Source: Candidatus Binatia bacterium (GTDB taxonomy: Bacteria > Desulfobacterota > Binatia > HRBIN30). From it: a DNA stretch of 64,000 nucleotides. Made by a program: the position numbers and the translations under genes. Under the pieces are notes generated by a model. That model saw only the letters and a program-made list of their open reading frames with translations. It searched no databases and was not told the origin of the DNA. The stretch lies in contig CALAMI010000010.1 of NCBI GenBank assembly GCA_937925685.1, forward strand, positions 124,001-188,000, read 5' to 3'. This document shows, in pieces, positions 1-8,423 of the stretch. The number at the start of each line of letters is the position of its first letter. Position 1 is the first letter of the stretch.

Positions 1-406
1 GCCCGTCTTGGACCTGGAGGGAAAGATCGCGCCCATCTGCAACGATCACTCTTGTGGCTGGCTGATGTTGAAACTCCGTCACGATAGCCCGGGCGTCCTC
101 CTCCCTCATCATGGCAAGCACCGGTTGTAGCCAGGATAGGTTGTCTAGGGTGAAGGCTGCTGCCGCATCACCCCAGGCGAGTTCCTCGAGAGTAAGGACC
201 TTTGCCAAGAGTCCCTGCCCTAAGCCTTCTAACGAGACAGGAAGCTCCATGCGGTCAAAGCCCAGCGACCAATATCGCTGAAACAGCTCAACGGGAACGC
301 CGCTCCGTTCATGCGCACGGGATGCGGGTCGCAACACCTCCCGCGCAAACGAGTTCGCGGTTTGCTGCACCAATTTTTCTTCGGGCTCGAAGCCAAAGTG
401 GAACAT
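1..406 (-). CDS. acyl-CoA dehydrogenase family protein, N-terminal part (cut by window edge)
   Basis: Read on the minus strand from ATG at 406, the frame stays open to base 1, so about 135 residues of the N-terminus are present and the C-terminus lies outside. The translation opens MFHFGFEPEEKLVQQTAN, followed by FAREVLRP and TLEELAWGDAAAAFTL, the pattern of the all-helical N-terminal domain of acyl-CoA dehydrogenases (FAD enzymes of acyl-CoA alpha,beta-oxidation). The start lies 5 bases after the stop of the upstream XRE-cupin gene, so the two are probably co-transcribed. Substrate cannot be judged because the FAD and catalytic-base regions are missing. Confidence 0.8.
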   Translation of the reverse strand, partial: MFHFGFEPEEKLVQQTANSFAREVLRPASRAHERSGVPVELFQRYWSLGFDRMELPVSLEGLGQGLLAKVLTLEELAWGDAAAAFTLDNLSWLQPVLAMMREEDARAIVTEFQHQPATRVIVADGRDLSLQVQDG

Positions 407-411
407 GGACC

Positions 412-1020
412 TTATCGCTCGTACGAGAAGGCACAGATCATGTACATCTCCGACTCGCCCGGCGCGGCGTTCTCCCAAAAGTGAGGAATGTCACCCTTGA
501 AGTGGAGGACGTCTCCGGGACCAAGGACATAATGCTGCCCACGGACCTCAAAGCGAACGCGCCCCTTGAGACCAATGACGATTTCTTCTCCTCGATACGC
601 GATGGGCACTTCCCTTCCGCTTTTGGCTCCCCGACCTAGGCGGATGAGGAAACCTTCCATGCGGGGATGCATTAATCTCTCTGCGATATGTTCGATGGTG
701 ATGGGCGCACCTTTGATCTCGCTGACTCGTGCTTGCCCCTGGGGCGTGAAGCGCAAGTCGGACGGCGGGTCATCCGTCTCAGCAAAATAGCTGATCGGCC
801 GACCCAGTGCTTCAGCCAGCCGAATGCAAACGGCTAGCGATGGCACCAACTTGCTGTTTTCGATCTTAAGGATAGTGCTCGGTGCCAGGCCGGCCCGTTC
901 CCCGAGCTCCCGCAGTGTTAGACCAGCTTCTTCCCGGGCACGTCGAAACTTCTCGGCAGCTTGCCTTAGTGAGGTTCGCAGTCGCTCTTCACGTGACCGT
1001 TTCCATGCTTTCTCGTTCAT
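412..1020 (-). CDS. XRE-family transcriptional regulator with C-terminal cupin domain
   Basis: 202 residues. A helix-turn-helix of the XRE/Cro type covers about residues 20-80 (EAGLTLRELGERAGLAPSTI, then a second helix ending near AEALGRPISYF). A small cupin beta-barrel covers about 125-198 (YRGEEIVIGLKGRVRFEV, GPGDVLHF, IPHFWEN). Such XRE-cupin proteins are cytoplasmic repressors whose barrel binds a small ligand. The gene immediately precedes an acyl-CoA dehydrogenase gene on the same strand (5-base gap), suggesting local control of an acyl-CoA degradation step. Ligand unknown. An inverted repeat at 1047-1070 upstream is a plausible autoregulatory operator. Confidence 0.88.
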   Translation of the reverse strand: MNEKAWKRSREERLRTSLRQAAEKFRRAREEAGLTLRELGERAGLAPSTILKIENSKLVPSLAVCIRLAEALGRPISYFAETDDPPSDLRFTPQGQARVSEIKGAPITIEHIAERLMHPRMEGFLIRLGRGAKSGREVPIAYRGEEIVIGLKGRVRFEVRGQHYVLGPGDVLHFKGDIPHFWENAAPGESEMYMICAFSYER

Positions 1021-1046
1021 CGCTTTTAAGCATGCACTATAGGCAA

Positions 1047-1070
1047 CTCTGTTGTCAATAGGAAACAGAG
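1047..1070. promoter_or_regulatory. candidate operator of the XRE-cupin regulator (inverted repeat)
   Basis: Perfect 7-base arms CTCTGTT (1047-1053) and AACAGAG (1064-1070) separated by 10 bases, between the divergent XRE-cupin gene (start 1020) and lipid kinase gene. On the minus strand a consensus -35 box TTGACA (1058-1053) lies inside the repeat, so a bound repressor could block transcription. A TATAGT at 1041-1036 is only 11 bases further and does not make a standard-spaced pair, so the promoter itself is not resolved. Binding by the adjacent regulator is inference. Confidence 0.4.
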
Positions 1071-1167
1071 AAACTGCTGTGTGCTGCGAAGTGGCGAAGC
1101 GTGTTTCCCTTCAGTACAAGTGCAGCCAGGTGACAGAGGAGGAGTGGTGACGCACCGTGCGGAGAAC

Positions 1168-2112
1168 ATGGGGGAGCTGTTCGTGGTCGTGAATCCGGTT
1201 GCTGGCGCTGGGAAAACCCGGCGGCGATGGCCGGCTCTGGCCGCGGAGCTGGAAGAACGTGGTTTTCGACTGCAACCTTACTTTACGGAGGGCCCAGGTA
1301 TGGCCACGGTCAAGGTTCGAGAGTGGCTGCAGCGCGGCGTACGGCATGTCGTGGCGGTGGGCGGCGATGGAACCGTGAACGAAGTTGCAAACGGCTTTTT
1401 TTGTAATGGGCAACCGGTGGCTGGAGAGGCGGTGCTTTCGGTGATCCCGTGCGGCACCGGGCATGATTTCGCTCGAAGTGTAGGGGTCGGAACGGTGAGC
1501 GACGCACTCAATGCGCTGGCCCACGGTAACGTTCGCTCCATTGATGCTGCTTTGGCGGCTTTCTACCAAGGAGGCCAGCGGGTGACGCGCTTTTTCTTCA
1601 ATGCGGCCGATGTGGGTCTGGGTGCGGCCGCGGCCGCTGCGGTGAATCGATCTCGCAAGCTCATCGGGGGGTTGTGGACCTACGTGGCGGGCACGGTACG
1701 TGCTTTGTGGTCGTTTCGCTGTGTGGCCACGGAAGTTGTCGTTGACGGACAGCCATTAAGTTCCGGGCCCACGGAAATGGTCCTGGTTGCGAACGGTGGT
1801 TTTCACGCTGGGGGGATGCGCATGGCACCCATGGCCGATCCGAGCGATGGTTTGCTGGAGGTTTTGGTGCTGCGACAGGTCTCCCGTGTGAATTTGCTTT
1901 TTTCCCTGTTGCCGCGGGTATTGAACGGACGCCACCTAGGTCACCCGGCGCTAGCGCACACTCGGGGCCGCAGGGTTGTGGTGTGCAGCGCCCAACCGCT
2001 GTTGTTTGAGATGGATGGTGAGCAGCCCGGGACGACAGATGTCACGATTGAAGTCGTGCCATCGGCACTGCAGGTAACGTCAACTTTAGCGCGTTTGCGG
2101 GTGCAATCGTAA
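1168..2112 (+). CDS. diacylglycerol/sphingosine-type lipid kinase family protein
   Basis: 314 residues from ATG 1168. An upstream in-frame GTG at 1147 behind GAGGAGG is an alternative start that would add 7 residues. The N-terminal domain has VVVNPVAGAGK (7-16) and the nucleotide-binding VGGDGTVNEVANG (GGDGT 65-69), then IPCGTGHDFARS, where the usual GTGNDFAR carries His instead of Asn. The C-terminal beta-rich half (VANGGFHAGGMRMAP, ASDG-like PSDGLLEV) fits the DagK/YegS/BmrU family. These enzymes phosphorylate diacylglycerol or related lipids at the inner membrane. Convergent with the GH38 gene. Substrate not predictable. Confidence 0.88.
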   Translation: MGELFVVVNPVAGAGKTRRRWPALAAELEERGFRLQPYFTEGPGMATVKVREWLQRGVRHVVAVGGDGTVNEVANGFFCNGQPVAGEAVLSVIPCGTGHDFARSVGVGTVSDALNALAHGNVRSIDAALAAFYQGGQRVTRFFFNAADVGLGAAAAAAVNRSRKLIGGLWTYVAGTVRALWSFRCVATEVVVDGQPLSSGPTEMVLVANGGFHAGGMRMAPMADPSDGLLEVLVLRQVSRVNLLFSLLPRVLNGRHLGHPALAHTRGRRVVVCSAQPLLFEMDGEQPGTTDVTIEVVPSALQVTSTLARLRVQS

Positions 2113-2127
2113 GAATTCTTGTGTCCC

Positions 2128-4776
2128 TCAGAAGGAAATCTTTGAGTTCCGCGGGGCGGCGAGATCGAGGCCGAAAGAACGGAGCTGGTGCGGCTTAAGG
2201 GAGCACGTGAGTGTTCGTTGCTCGAACCGGAACGCTTGCCGGTTTCGGCTCCCATCGAGCCGCAAACTTTGTACCCCGGCCACGGGAAAACCGAAGCGAA
2301 CAGCAGCATCCACAGTGTGTTCCCACGGGTTGAGCAATCGCAGCCACAGCCGATGCCGACGCGGAGCTGGGAGCAGCGCACTCAGAACAACGTCGCGGGG
2401 CTCTATAGCTAGGAGGGAATGTTGCGGCTCAAGGAGTGGCTGATCGCCACCCACAACCGGCCATAAACCCGCGCTCAGTTCAGTAACCGTTTGGCAGTCG
2501 AGCCCGTAGCTCAACGCAAGGCGGGTGCGGAACGGCCCGAGGCACTGCGCATTTGGCGTGGGAATCGTAGGCCCAGCTAAATCAGGACGTGTATGCAAGC
2601 CTGGCAACGAAAGCCAGCCAACCGCGCGCAACAACGTGAGGGCTATGGTTCCCTCTGGGGTCACTTCTGCCTCAGGAAGACCTGGAGCAGTCACCGTGAG
2701 GCCATTCGCATGGACAAATCCGTGATGGGGAAAGGTGCGGGTCGGCGGGTGCACCCAATGAGGCTGCGCTCGGATTTCCGTTGGCCGTCGGGCAATGTCG
2801 AACGTCGTTGCGGCGAAGCAGGTTGCGGCTGGTTGTCCGGTTGGAAACAACAGCCTGAGCCGGTGATCGCATGCTGTATTCTCCAACCAGACGTCGATCA
2901 GAAGCCGGGTCAAGCGCGGCGCCAGGCGCAATTCTAAGACCAGCGGCAAGAGAACCGTCTCTTGACTCCGCGCCTCGCGCGAAGGAGCAAGCTTGCGGGG
3001 GAGTTCGAGAAGTCGTTCGATCCGAAGCGTTTCGATGCCGCTGGCATGTCGGGTTCGGCGAAAACCAACGGTCCGTAACACAGGAGTGCCAGGAACCGGA
3101 TCGAAATCGTAGGTGTCGCCGCGGTCTCCTAAGTCTTCCCAGTTGCCCAGTTTTTGGTAACGGACTTGGGGAACGAGAAAGTCCACGTCGAAGGTGCCTG
3201 ATGGGTCGGCCTTCACCCGCAAAAATTCGTTGGCAATCTCGTCTCCGTCATCGACGATATCCTCCACTGGCTGCTCGTGCGCTCGCAGAACAACGCGTGT
3301 ACAGCCAAGAGCTGGCACGTCGCGAGCAAGAAATTCAATGGCCAACGGCTGTTGTTCTAGCCGCAAACGGACGCGCGGTGCCTCGCTGTCTTCCACGATT
3401 CGCACAGGCACCCCATTTACGGTAAAGCCTTGGGGCACTGCGGCCGCAGTAATCCAGGGATGCACAGCGAGTGTTTTCACCTCATCGCCCTGAAGCCCGA
3501 ACCAAGGGTGGGGGTCGAGAGGCAGACGCACCAGGTCCGTTCGGGGAAACGGCGAGGGATTGAACACATAGACAGACCAGGGTTGTGTCCAGGGAGTTTG
3601 CCGGCTCCCGTCCATGCCGGCTAGGCGCTCGAGGATCCTCCTGGTCGTCTCGTAGGCCACCTCGCGAACCAGGCGGAAACGGTCCAGCATCTGCTCGTGC
3701 ACTGCATCGATGGAGCACCCTCCAATCGAGTCGTGGGCTTGATTTTCGAGCATCGTTGCCCAAGCCAAGCGTAAAGCTGGCCGTTCATCCTGGCCGACCA
3801 ATGCGAGTGCAAGTGCAGCCCACGGTTCCATCCACTGAAGCAACAGCGACTCACAGTGGCGGTTTTCAGCCTTGAGGTGCATGCGGCTCGACCAGACCCC
3901 TGGTAACAGATTGGCCACGCGAGCGCCCCGGAGTTCGCCGCGGTACGAGGCTCGAGGTGGTTTAAGGGTGGCGGCGAAATCGTCGAGGGTGCCGCGGACG
4001 ACCCTTGTACGGATGGTTTGGGACAGAGCGTCGGCCACCGCTTGTGTATGGGGTTGGGGAAATGCATGATCAATGCCGTGCATCAGCAAAGCCGGCTGCT
4101 GTGGGTTGCGCTCCCGGAGCCGAGAGACCACCGGAGCCAAAAGCGAAGCTGCTTTTTCAGGATCGCTGGGTAATTCAGCGGCGTTGAAGTATCCCTCGGC
4201 TAAATGGTGGGCGAGCACCGTGCTACCGTCCGGGGCTACCCACTGATAGGTCGATGGCAACGTGTCGATTTCATCGCCGTTACCTCGCCAATAAACGAAG
4301 AGCTTCAATCCAAACCCTGCAAAGATTTGAGGGAGCTGTGCAGGGTGACCAAAAGAATCCGGGGTGTACGCTACCCGGGAAGACCTGCCCGCCATGCGTG
4401 CATGCGCAATCCCGAGGAGTAGATTACGCACGTGCGTTTCTCCGACCGGCAGCAGGGAATCTGGCTGAACATACCAAGGGCCCACTGCTAGGCGGCCTTG
4501 CAGACAGTGCTTTTGGAGGGTGGGGCGTTGCTGTGGCCGGATTGCCAAGTAGTCCACCACGATGATGCTCTGCCCGTCCAAAACAAAGCAATACCCGCTA
4601 TCGTTGTCGAGGAGCGTTAGAGCGCGGTCTACTGTGTCCACTAGCCGCGCACGAAACTGCTGGAACGTACGGTACCATTCGCGGTCCCAATGGGTGTGGC
4701 TCACCAGGAAGCATACAGTAGCACCGTCGGCATTTCGATGGAGATCTCCGCCAGCAGGGTGACCACGCCCGCTCAT
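2128..4776 (-). CDS. glycoside hydrolase family 38 (alpha-mannosidase type)
   Basis: 882 residues, full length for a bacterial GH38 enzyme. The catalytic domain starts with the zinc-binding HTHWDREW (27-34). The nucleophile Asp is predicted in YTPDSFGHP (Asp140), and NQAHDSIGGCS supplies the third conserved metal-site region. The all-beta C-terminal half follows the helical middle domain. No signal peptide is visible, so the enzyme is probably cytoplasmic and acts on imported or endogenous mannosides. GH38 members include alpha-mannosidases and mannosylglycerate hydrolases, and the sequence alone does not separate these. It is the last gene of a tightly packed run with pyrE and an M16 peptidase: its start is 3 bases after the peptidase stop. 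Confidence 0.9.
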   Translation of the reverse strand: MSGRGHPAGGDLHRNADGATVCFLVSHTHWDREWYRTFQQFRARLVDTVDRALTLLDNDSGYCFVLDGQSIIVVDYLAIRPQQRPTLQKHCLQGRLAVGPWYVQPDSLLPVGETHVRNLLLGIAHARMAGRSSRVAYTPDSFGHPAQLPQIFAGFGLKLFVYWRGNGDEIDTLPSTYQWVAPDGSTVLAHHLAEGYFNAAELPSDPEKAASLLAPVVSRLRERNPQQPALLMHGIDHAFPQPHTQAVADALSQTIRTRVVRGTLDDFAATLKPPRASYRGELRGARVANLLPGVWSSRMHLKAENRHCESLLLQWMEPWAALALALVGQDERPALRLAWATMLENQAHDSIGGCSIDAVHEQMLDRFRLVREVAYETTRRILERLAGMDGSRQTPWTQPWSVYVFNPSPFPRTDLVRLPLDPHPWFGLQGDEVKTLAVHPWITAAAVPQGFTVNGVPVRIVEDSEAPRVRLRLEQQPLAIEFLARDVPALGCTRVVLRAHEQPVEDIVDDGDEIANEFLRVKADPSGTFDVDFLVPQVRYQKLGNWEDLGDRGDTYDFDPVPGTPVLRTVGFRRTRHASGIETLRIERLLELPRKLAPSREARSQETVLLPLVLELRLAPRLTRLLIDVWLENTACDHRLRLLFPTGQPAATCFAATTFDIARRPTEIRAQPHWVHPPTRTFPHHGFVHANGLTVTAPGLPEAEVTPEGTIALTLLRAVGWLSLPGLHTRPDLAGPTIPTPNAQCLGPFRTRLALSYGLDCQTVTELSAGLWPVVGGDQPLLEPQHSLLAIEPRDVVLSALLPAPRRHRLWLRLLNPWEHTVDAAVRFGFPVAGVQSLRLDGSRNRQAFRFEQRTLTCSLKPHQLRSFGLDLAAPRNSKISF

Positions 4777-4779
4777 ACA

Positions 4780-6018
4780 CTAGGTGAGCAATGCGGTGAG
4801 TCGGCGCCCGTTCCAGACTCGTTGCCAAGCCCGTGATACGTCGTCTCTCGTCAGGCTTGCCATGAGAACTTCAATCTCTTCTGGAAGCGGGAAGCCGAGG
4901 AGCTGATCTTCAGCCAGAGTAACGGCACGGTCTAACTGGCTATCCTCGAGGAGACCGTAGCTAAAGCGTAGTTTTTTGCGCGCTCGTTCGAATTCCTCCT
5001 CGGTGAAGCCGGCTTGGGCGGCTTCGGTGCAAATCGCTTCGATCGTCTCGCACAAACGATCCACGGAAGACGGTGGGCAACTGGCCCCAATGGTGAACAG
5101 CGCCCAATCGGGTCCCCACGCGGATCCGGTGTCTACCGCGTAACCCAAACCACGGCGCCCACGAATCTCCTGAAACAAACGGCTGTCTGGAGCGTCCCCG
5201 AGCACTTCGAGTGCGGTTGCGGCTGCGAAAAAGTCGGGAAACGATGGAGGTGCTTCGATGAGAAAGGTCACATAGCCAACGGTTCCTTCTTCTCTCCGCC
5301 GAAGAGTACCCGAGCGACCTGGACCAACCGGCGGTGGCGTTGGTGCGGGTAGCGGCTGCCCACAGAAAAGGCGTTCGACCGTTTGGACGATCCGTTCCGG
5401 GTCGTTACCCCCAGTGATAGCGAGAGAAGTAGCCTCGTGGACGAAGTGGCGCTGGAGGAATGCCTGAATTGTCTCCGCATCGAGATGGGCGAGCGAGCGC
5501 ACCGTGCCGACGACGGGATGCGCTAACGCTCCGCGAAAAAATCGGCAAAAGGCGCTTTGTTCCAAGCTTTGCACAGGGTCGCTGCGATCGCCACGAAGCT
5601 CGTCGAGCACGACACGCCGTTCCACCTTCCAGCGCTGCTCGTCGACGACGGTATTGTAATATTGTTCGGCGAGTAGCCACAGCGCACGCTCCGTATCCGG
5701 GTTGAAGCACTCGAAGGTCAACGTAATTGTCTCGTAGCGTGTGCAGGCATTATGTTGGCCACCCAATTGTGCTGCCTGCTCAGTCAAGGTCCGATGGTCA
5801 AGGTTCTTAGTGCCCTGAAACATCATGTGCTCTGCGGCATGGGCGAGCCCTGGATGAAGCCCATCGAAGCGAGCTCCAGCTCTGATGCTGAGCGCAATGG
5901 CGGTCAGTGGCCCTCGATGGTATTCCGCAGTCACCTTGAGTCCCCGGTGTCGAGCGTAGACTGGCTTCCGTCGACGAAAACGCGTAGGTGAAGGAGACGT
6001 TCGTGGAACCTTCGTCAT
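4780..6018 (-). CDS. M16 family zinc metallopeptidase (processing-peptidase/pitrilysin type)
   Basis: 412 residues, the size of a single M16B unit (two roughly 200-residue halves). The inverted zinc motif HxxEH is present as HAAEH (60-64), with the distal Glu ligand at about 140 in VVLDELRGD. The second half contains GRRGLGYAVDTG and the usual hydrophobic core. No signal peptide is seen. The start overlaps the pyrE stop (ATGA), so translation is probably coupled. M16B enzymes degrade or process peptides and often work as a homodimer or with an inactive partner. No partner gene is adjacent, so a homodimer is the simplest reading. Confidence 0.9.
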   Translation of the reverse strand: MTKVPRTSPSPTRFRRRKPVYARHRGLKVTAEYHRGPLTAIALSIRAGARFDGLHPGLAHAAEHMMFQGTKNLDHRTLTEQAAQLGGQHNACTRYETITLTFECFNPDTERALWLLAEQYYNTVVDEQRWKVERRVVLDELRGDRSDPVQSLEQSAFCRFFRGALAHPVVGTVRSLAHLDAETIQAFLQRHFVHEATSLAITGGNDPERIVQTVERLFCGQPLPAPTPPPVGPGRSGTLRRREEGTVGYVTFLIEAPPSFPDFFAAATALEVLGDAPDSRLFQEIRGRRGLGYAVDTGSAWGPDWALFTIGASCPPSSVDRLCETIEAICTEAAQAGFTEEEFERARKKLRFSYGLLEDSQLDRAVTLAEDQLLGFPLPEEIEVLMASLTRDDVSRAWQRVWNGRRLTALLT

Positions 6019-6614
6019 GTCGATAAAAACCGTACGGCTGAGTCGTAATCTGTGGTCGTCACCATACCCATGTCGAGGAGTTCCCGGAGAAGTTCGCGGA
6101 CGGTGATAAGACGGTGACTTCTGATCCCCTGCTGCTCCAGCACCCCAGCGCCGCCCTCCTCCCGATCGACCACGACAAGGATGTCCGTTACCACCAGGCC
6201 AGCGGAGCGGAGCAAGGCGAGCGCTTCGAGTTTGGCGGTCCCGCTGGTGAGTACATCGTCGACCACAAGGGCGTGGCTTCCAGGCTGGAAATACCCCTCG
6301 ATCTGACGCTCCGTGCCATAGGTCTTGGCTTCCTTTCGCGGGTAGACAAGCGGTTTGTCTGCCGCGAGGGCCATCGCCACAGCTAAAGGGATGCCCGCGT
6401 AGGGAATAGCGGCCAGGCAGTCGTAGTGGAGTGGTTCAGCTGCTGATAGCAACCACTCCCCCACTTTTCGGAGCATCCGGGGAAAGGCAATAATGCCGCG
6501 TAAATCCACGTAAAAAGGCGACTGACGGCCGTCCTTCAGGCGAAAACTGCCGAAACGTAGAGCCGCAATTTCGCCAAGAAGCTCAGCCACCTCGCGTGTA
6601 CTCGGTCGAGTCAT
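6015..6614 (-). CDS. pyrE: orotate phosphoribosyltransferase
   Basis: 199 residues from ATG 6614, chosen because it forms an ATGA overlap with the stop of the preceding gene; an in-frame ATG at 6668 would lie wholly inside that gene. The PRPP-binding loop is ALVVDDVLTSGTAK (residues 115-128). The catalytic loop YPRKEAKTYGT (91-101) carries the conserved lysines, and QSPFYVDLRG (31-40) is typical of bacterial PyrE. The enzyme makes orotidine 5'-phosphate from orotate and PRPP in pyrimidine synthesis. It is embedded in a run with an exported propeller protein upstream and a peptidase downstream, which is not the usual pyr neighbourhood. Confidence 0.95.
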   Translation of the reverse strand: MTRPSTREVAELLGEIAALRFGSFRLKDGRQSPFYVDLRGIIAFPRMLRKVGEWLLSAAEPLHYDCLAAIPYAGIPLAVAMALAADKPLVYPRKEAKTYGTERQIEGYFQPGSHALVVDDVLTSGTAKLEALALLRSAGLVVTDILVVVDREEGGAGVLEQQGIRSHRLITVRELLRELLDMGMVTTTDYDSAVRFLST

Positions 6615-8368
6615 CCCTTGCGCGAGCGCCGCGACAAAATCCACCAGGCTAAGGGGGCGAGTGCCCACACGGAGATTGGGGATGCACTAACGTCGCCAGT
6701 TTGCGGGTCTACACGGCATCCGCAGCCATCACCTCCCCCGCGAACTGCCCCCGGCGGAGACGGTGCAGTGCGAGTGGTTGTGGCCGTTGGCGTATTCACC
6801 CGCGGGGTAAATGAGTCAGTGGGTGCGGGGGACGCGGTCATCGTTGCCGTGCCGATGGGTGGCGCCGTCTCCGTGGGTGGTGCCGTCTCCGTGGGAGAGG
6901 GCGTCGGTGTGTTTACACGGGTCGGCTCAAGAGTCGGGGAAAGACTGGGCGTCATGGTGCTGGAAGGCGTCGGGGTCGGTGGAATTTCCTCCGGCGTCCA
7001 AGTCGGCGTTGCTCCTGTAGGTGGTTTTACGAACAGCGGGTTGAGCGTGAGATAGGCGTCCGCGACTCTGTCCGTGTCCGTTGGGCTCAGGCGGGCCTTC
7101 GACAAAAACACGATTCGGCTGCCATCGGCAGAAATGCTGGGCGCGTAGCTGTCGCCGTCAACTTGCCCACCTGCGGCCGGCTTACTGACAAGACGCACCT
7201 CCCCATCAGTCAAGTCGACTACGAACACGTCCTCGCCTGGCCATTCGTCGTCCTCCGATAGATTCGACGCAGCTGACTGAAACACCAAGAAGCGCCCTTC
7301 GCGATCGAGGCTTGGGGAAACCGATGGAGCGTTAGCGATCTCGCCCCGTTGGTTCCGACTCACTAGACGGGTGGTGCCCAATATGCGGTCGCGAAGAAAG
7401 ATTTGGGATCGCCGACCAGTATTGCCGTCTAAGTTCGTGGCGCGTGATGAGAACGCCACAAATCTGCCATCGCCGCTCAAGGCAAGTGTTGCAAGCTCGA
7501 CCTGGCTCGGGCCGTTGGCCTCCGCTCCGTTGCTTGCGACGCTTACCCGTTCGATGGTCTCGTTGCACCGATCTCGCACAAAGACGTCGCGCGCCTCGTT
7601 GCGGTCCTGCACAACCAGGTTGCTGGCGTCGGAGAAGAAGGCAACCACGCAGCCGTCAGTACTAATCGCTGGTCCGGCGCTGGGCCCGTTTGCCGTGCGA
7701 ACCTCGTTCGCTCCAAGGCCGGTGAGGGTCATGGCCGTCACCGAGCCTGACTCGCGATCAAGGACAAATACATCACTCGCTTCATTGCGATCGTTTGACA
7801 CGAGGTCGTCGGCTTGTGAGGCAAACGCTACCCATCGGGCTTCGGGAGAAATTGCCGGTGGCAGGTCAGGGACGGTGCCACCACCGAGTCCCTCGTTTGC
7901 CAGAGTCAAAATGGTTGTCCGGCGGGACGTGCGGTCGAACAAAAATAGGTCGGGGGTACGATTGAAGTCCCCAGTGACCAAATTATTCGCAGCCGAACCG
8001 AATACGGCAACCGTAGCGTCGTCGCTCAGAACGCCGGGGAAGCTACCATCGTTTGGATCTCGCCCGAGGAAAGAGACGCTCACACGTTCGGCGATGCGGC
8101 TTTCGACGTCGATCACGAACACGTCGCTCCTACCATTGCGGTCCCCGTCAATGAGATTGCTTGCCGCCGTCAACAAAAGGACGAAGCTCCCATCCGCGTT
8201 GGGACGGGCAAAAAGCACGTCGGCGTCAAGACCATCCCCCAGTACCGGGACGCTGATGCGCACGGGCTCCCGAAGAACCTCAGCGCCCGAGGTTGCGGCG
8301 CCCACGGAACTGACGAAGAGCAGCAGCGCCGCGCGTCGATGTACCCTCCCCAACCAAGTTTGCTCCAT
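6611..8368 (-). CDS. exported PD40/TolB-like beta-propeller protein with Thr/Pro linker and Cys-TM-Arg tail
   Basis: 585 residues from ATG 8368, chosen because GGAGG sits 7 bases upstream. The N-terminus is basic then hydrophobic (RRAALLLFVSSVGAATSGA), a signal peptide. The body has about seven repeats of roughly 60 residues with the core SNL-(x)2-DRN-(x)3-DVFVxDR (for example DRNGRSDVFVID), typical of PD40-like propeller blades. After this comes about 85 residues dominated by Thr, Pro and Ser, then GDGCGC, a hydrophobic segment (ISVWALAPLAWWIL) and SRRSRKG. That tail looks like a MYXO-CTERM-type sorting signal. Function unknown; likely cell-surface or secreted. Its stop overlaps the pyrE start. 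Confidence 0.75.
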   Translation of the reverse strand: MEQTWLGRVHRRAALLLFVSSVGAATSGAEVLREPVRISVPVLGDGLDADVLFARPNADGSFVLLLTAASNLIDGDRNGRSDVFVIDVESRIAERVSVSFLGRDPNDGSFPGVLSDDATVAVFGSAANNLVTGDFNRTPDLFLFDRTSRRTTILTLANEGLGGGTVPDLPPAISPEARWVAFASQADDLVSNDRNEASDVFVLDRESGSVTAMTLTGLGANEVRTANGPSAGPAISTDGCVVAFFSDASNLVVQDRNEARDVFVRDRCNETIERVSVASNGAEANGPSQVELATLALSGDGRFVAFSSRATNLDGNTGRRSQIFLRDRILGTTRLVSRNQRGEIANAPSVSPSLDREGRFLVFQSAASNLSEDDEWPGEDVFVVDLTDGEVRLVSKPAAGGQVDGDSYAPSISADGSRIVFLSKARLSPTDTDRVADAYLTLNPLFVKPPTGATPTWTPEEIPPTPTPSSTMTPSLSPTLEPTRVNTPTPSPTETAPPTETAPPIGTATMTASPAPTDSFTPRVNTPTATTTRTAPSPPGAVRGGGDGCGCRVDPQTGDVSASPISVWALAPLAWWILSRRSRKG

Positions 8369-8423
8369 CCGCATCCCTCCAAGGCCAAGAGCCGCATAGC
8401 ACAGGAATTGCCCGAGGAACAAC

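Noticed and set aside
1036-1058. TTGACA and TATAGT on the minus strand as a promoter of the XRE-cupin gene.
   Set aside because: They are 11 bases apart, too close for a working sigma-70 promoter.
2111-2120. Palindrome AAGAATTCTT between the lipid kinase and GH38 genes as a terminator.
   Set aside because: Ten AT-rich bases with no loop; too short and too weak.
7371-8399. A 342-codon plus-strand open frame opposite the propeller protein gene.
   Set aside because: It mirrors the repeats of the propeller gene, has Arg/Ser/Thr-rich composition typical of an antisense shadow and no known family motif.
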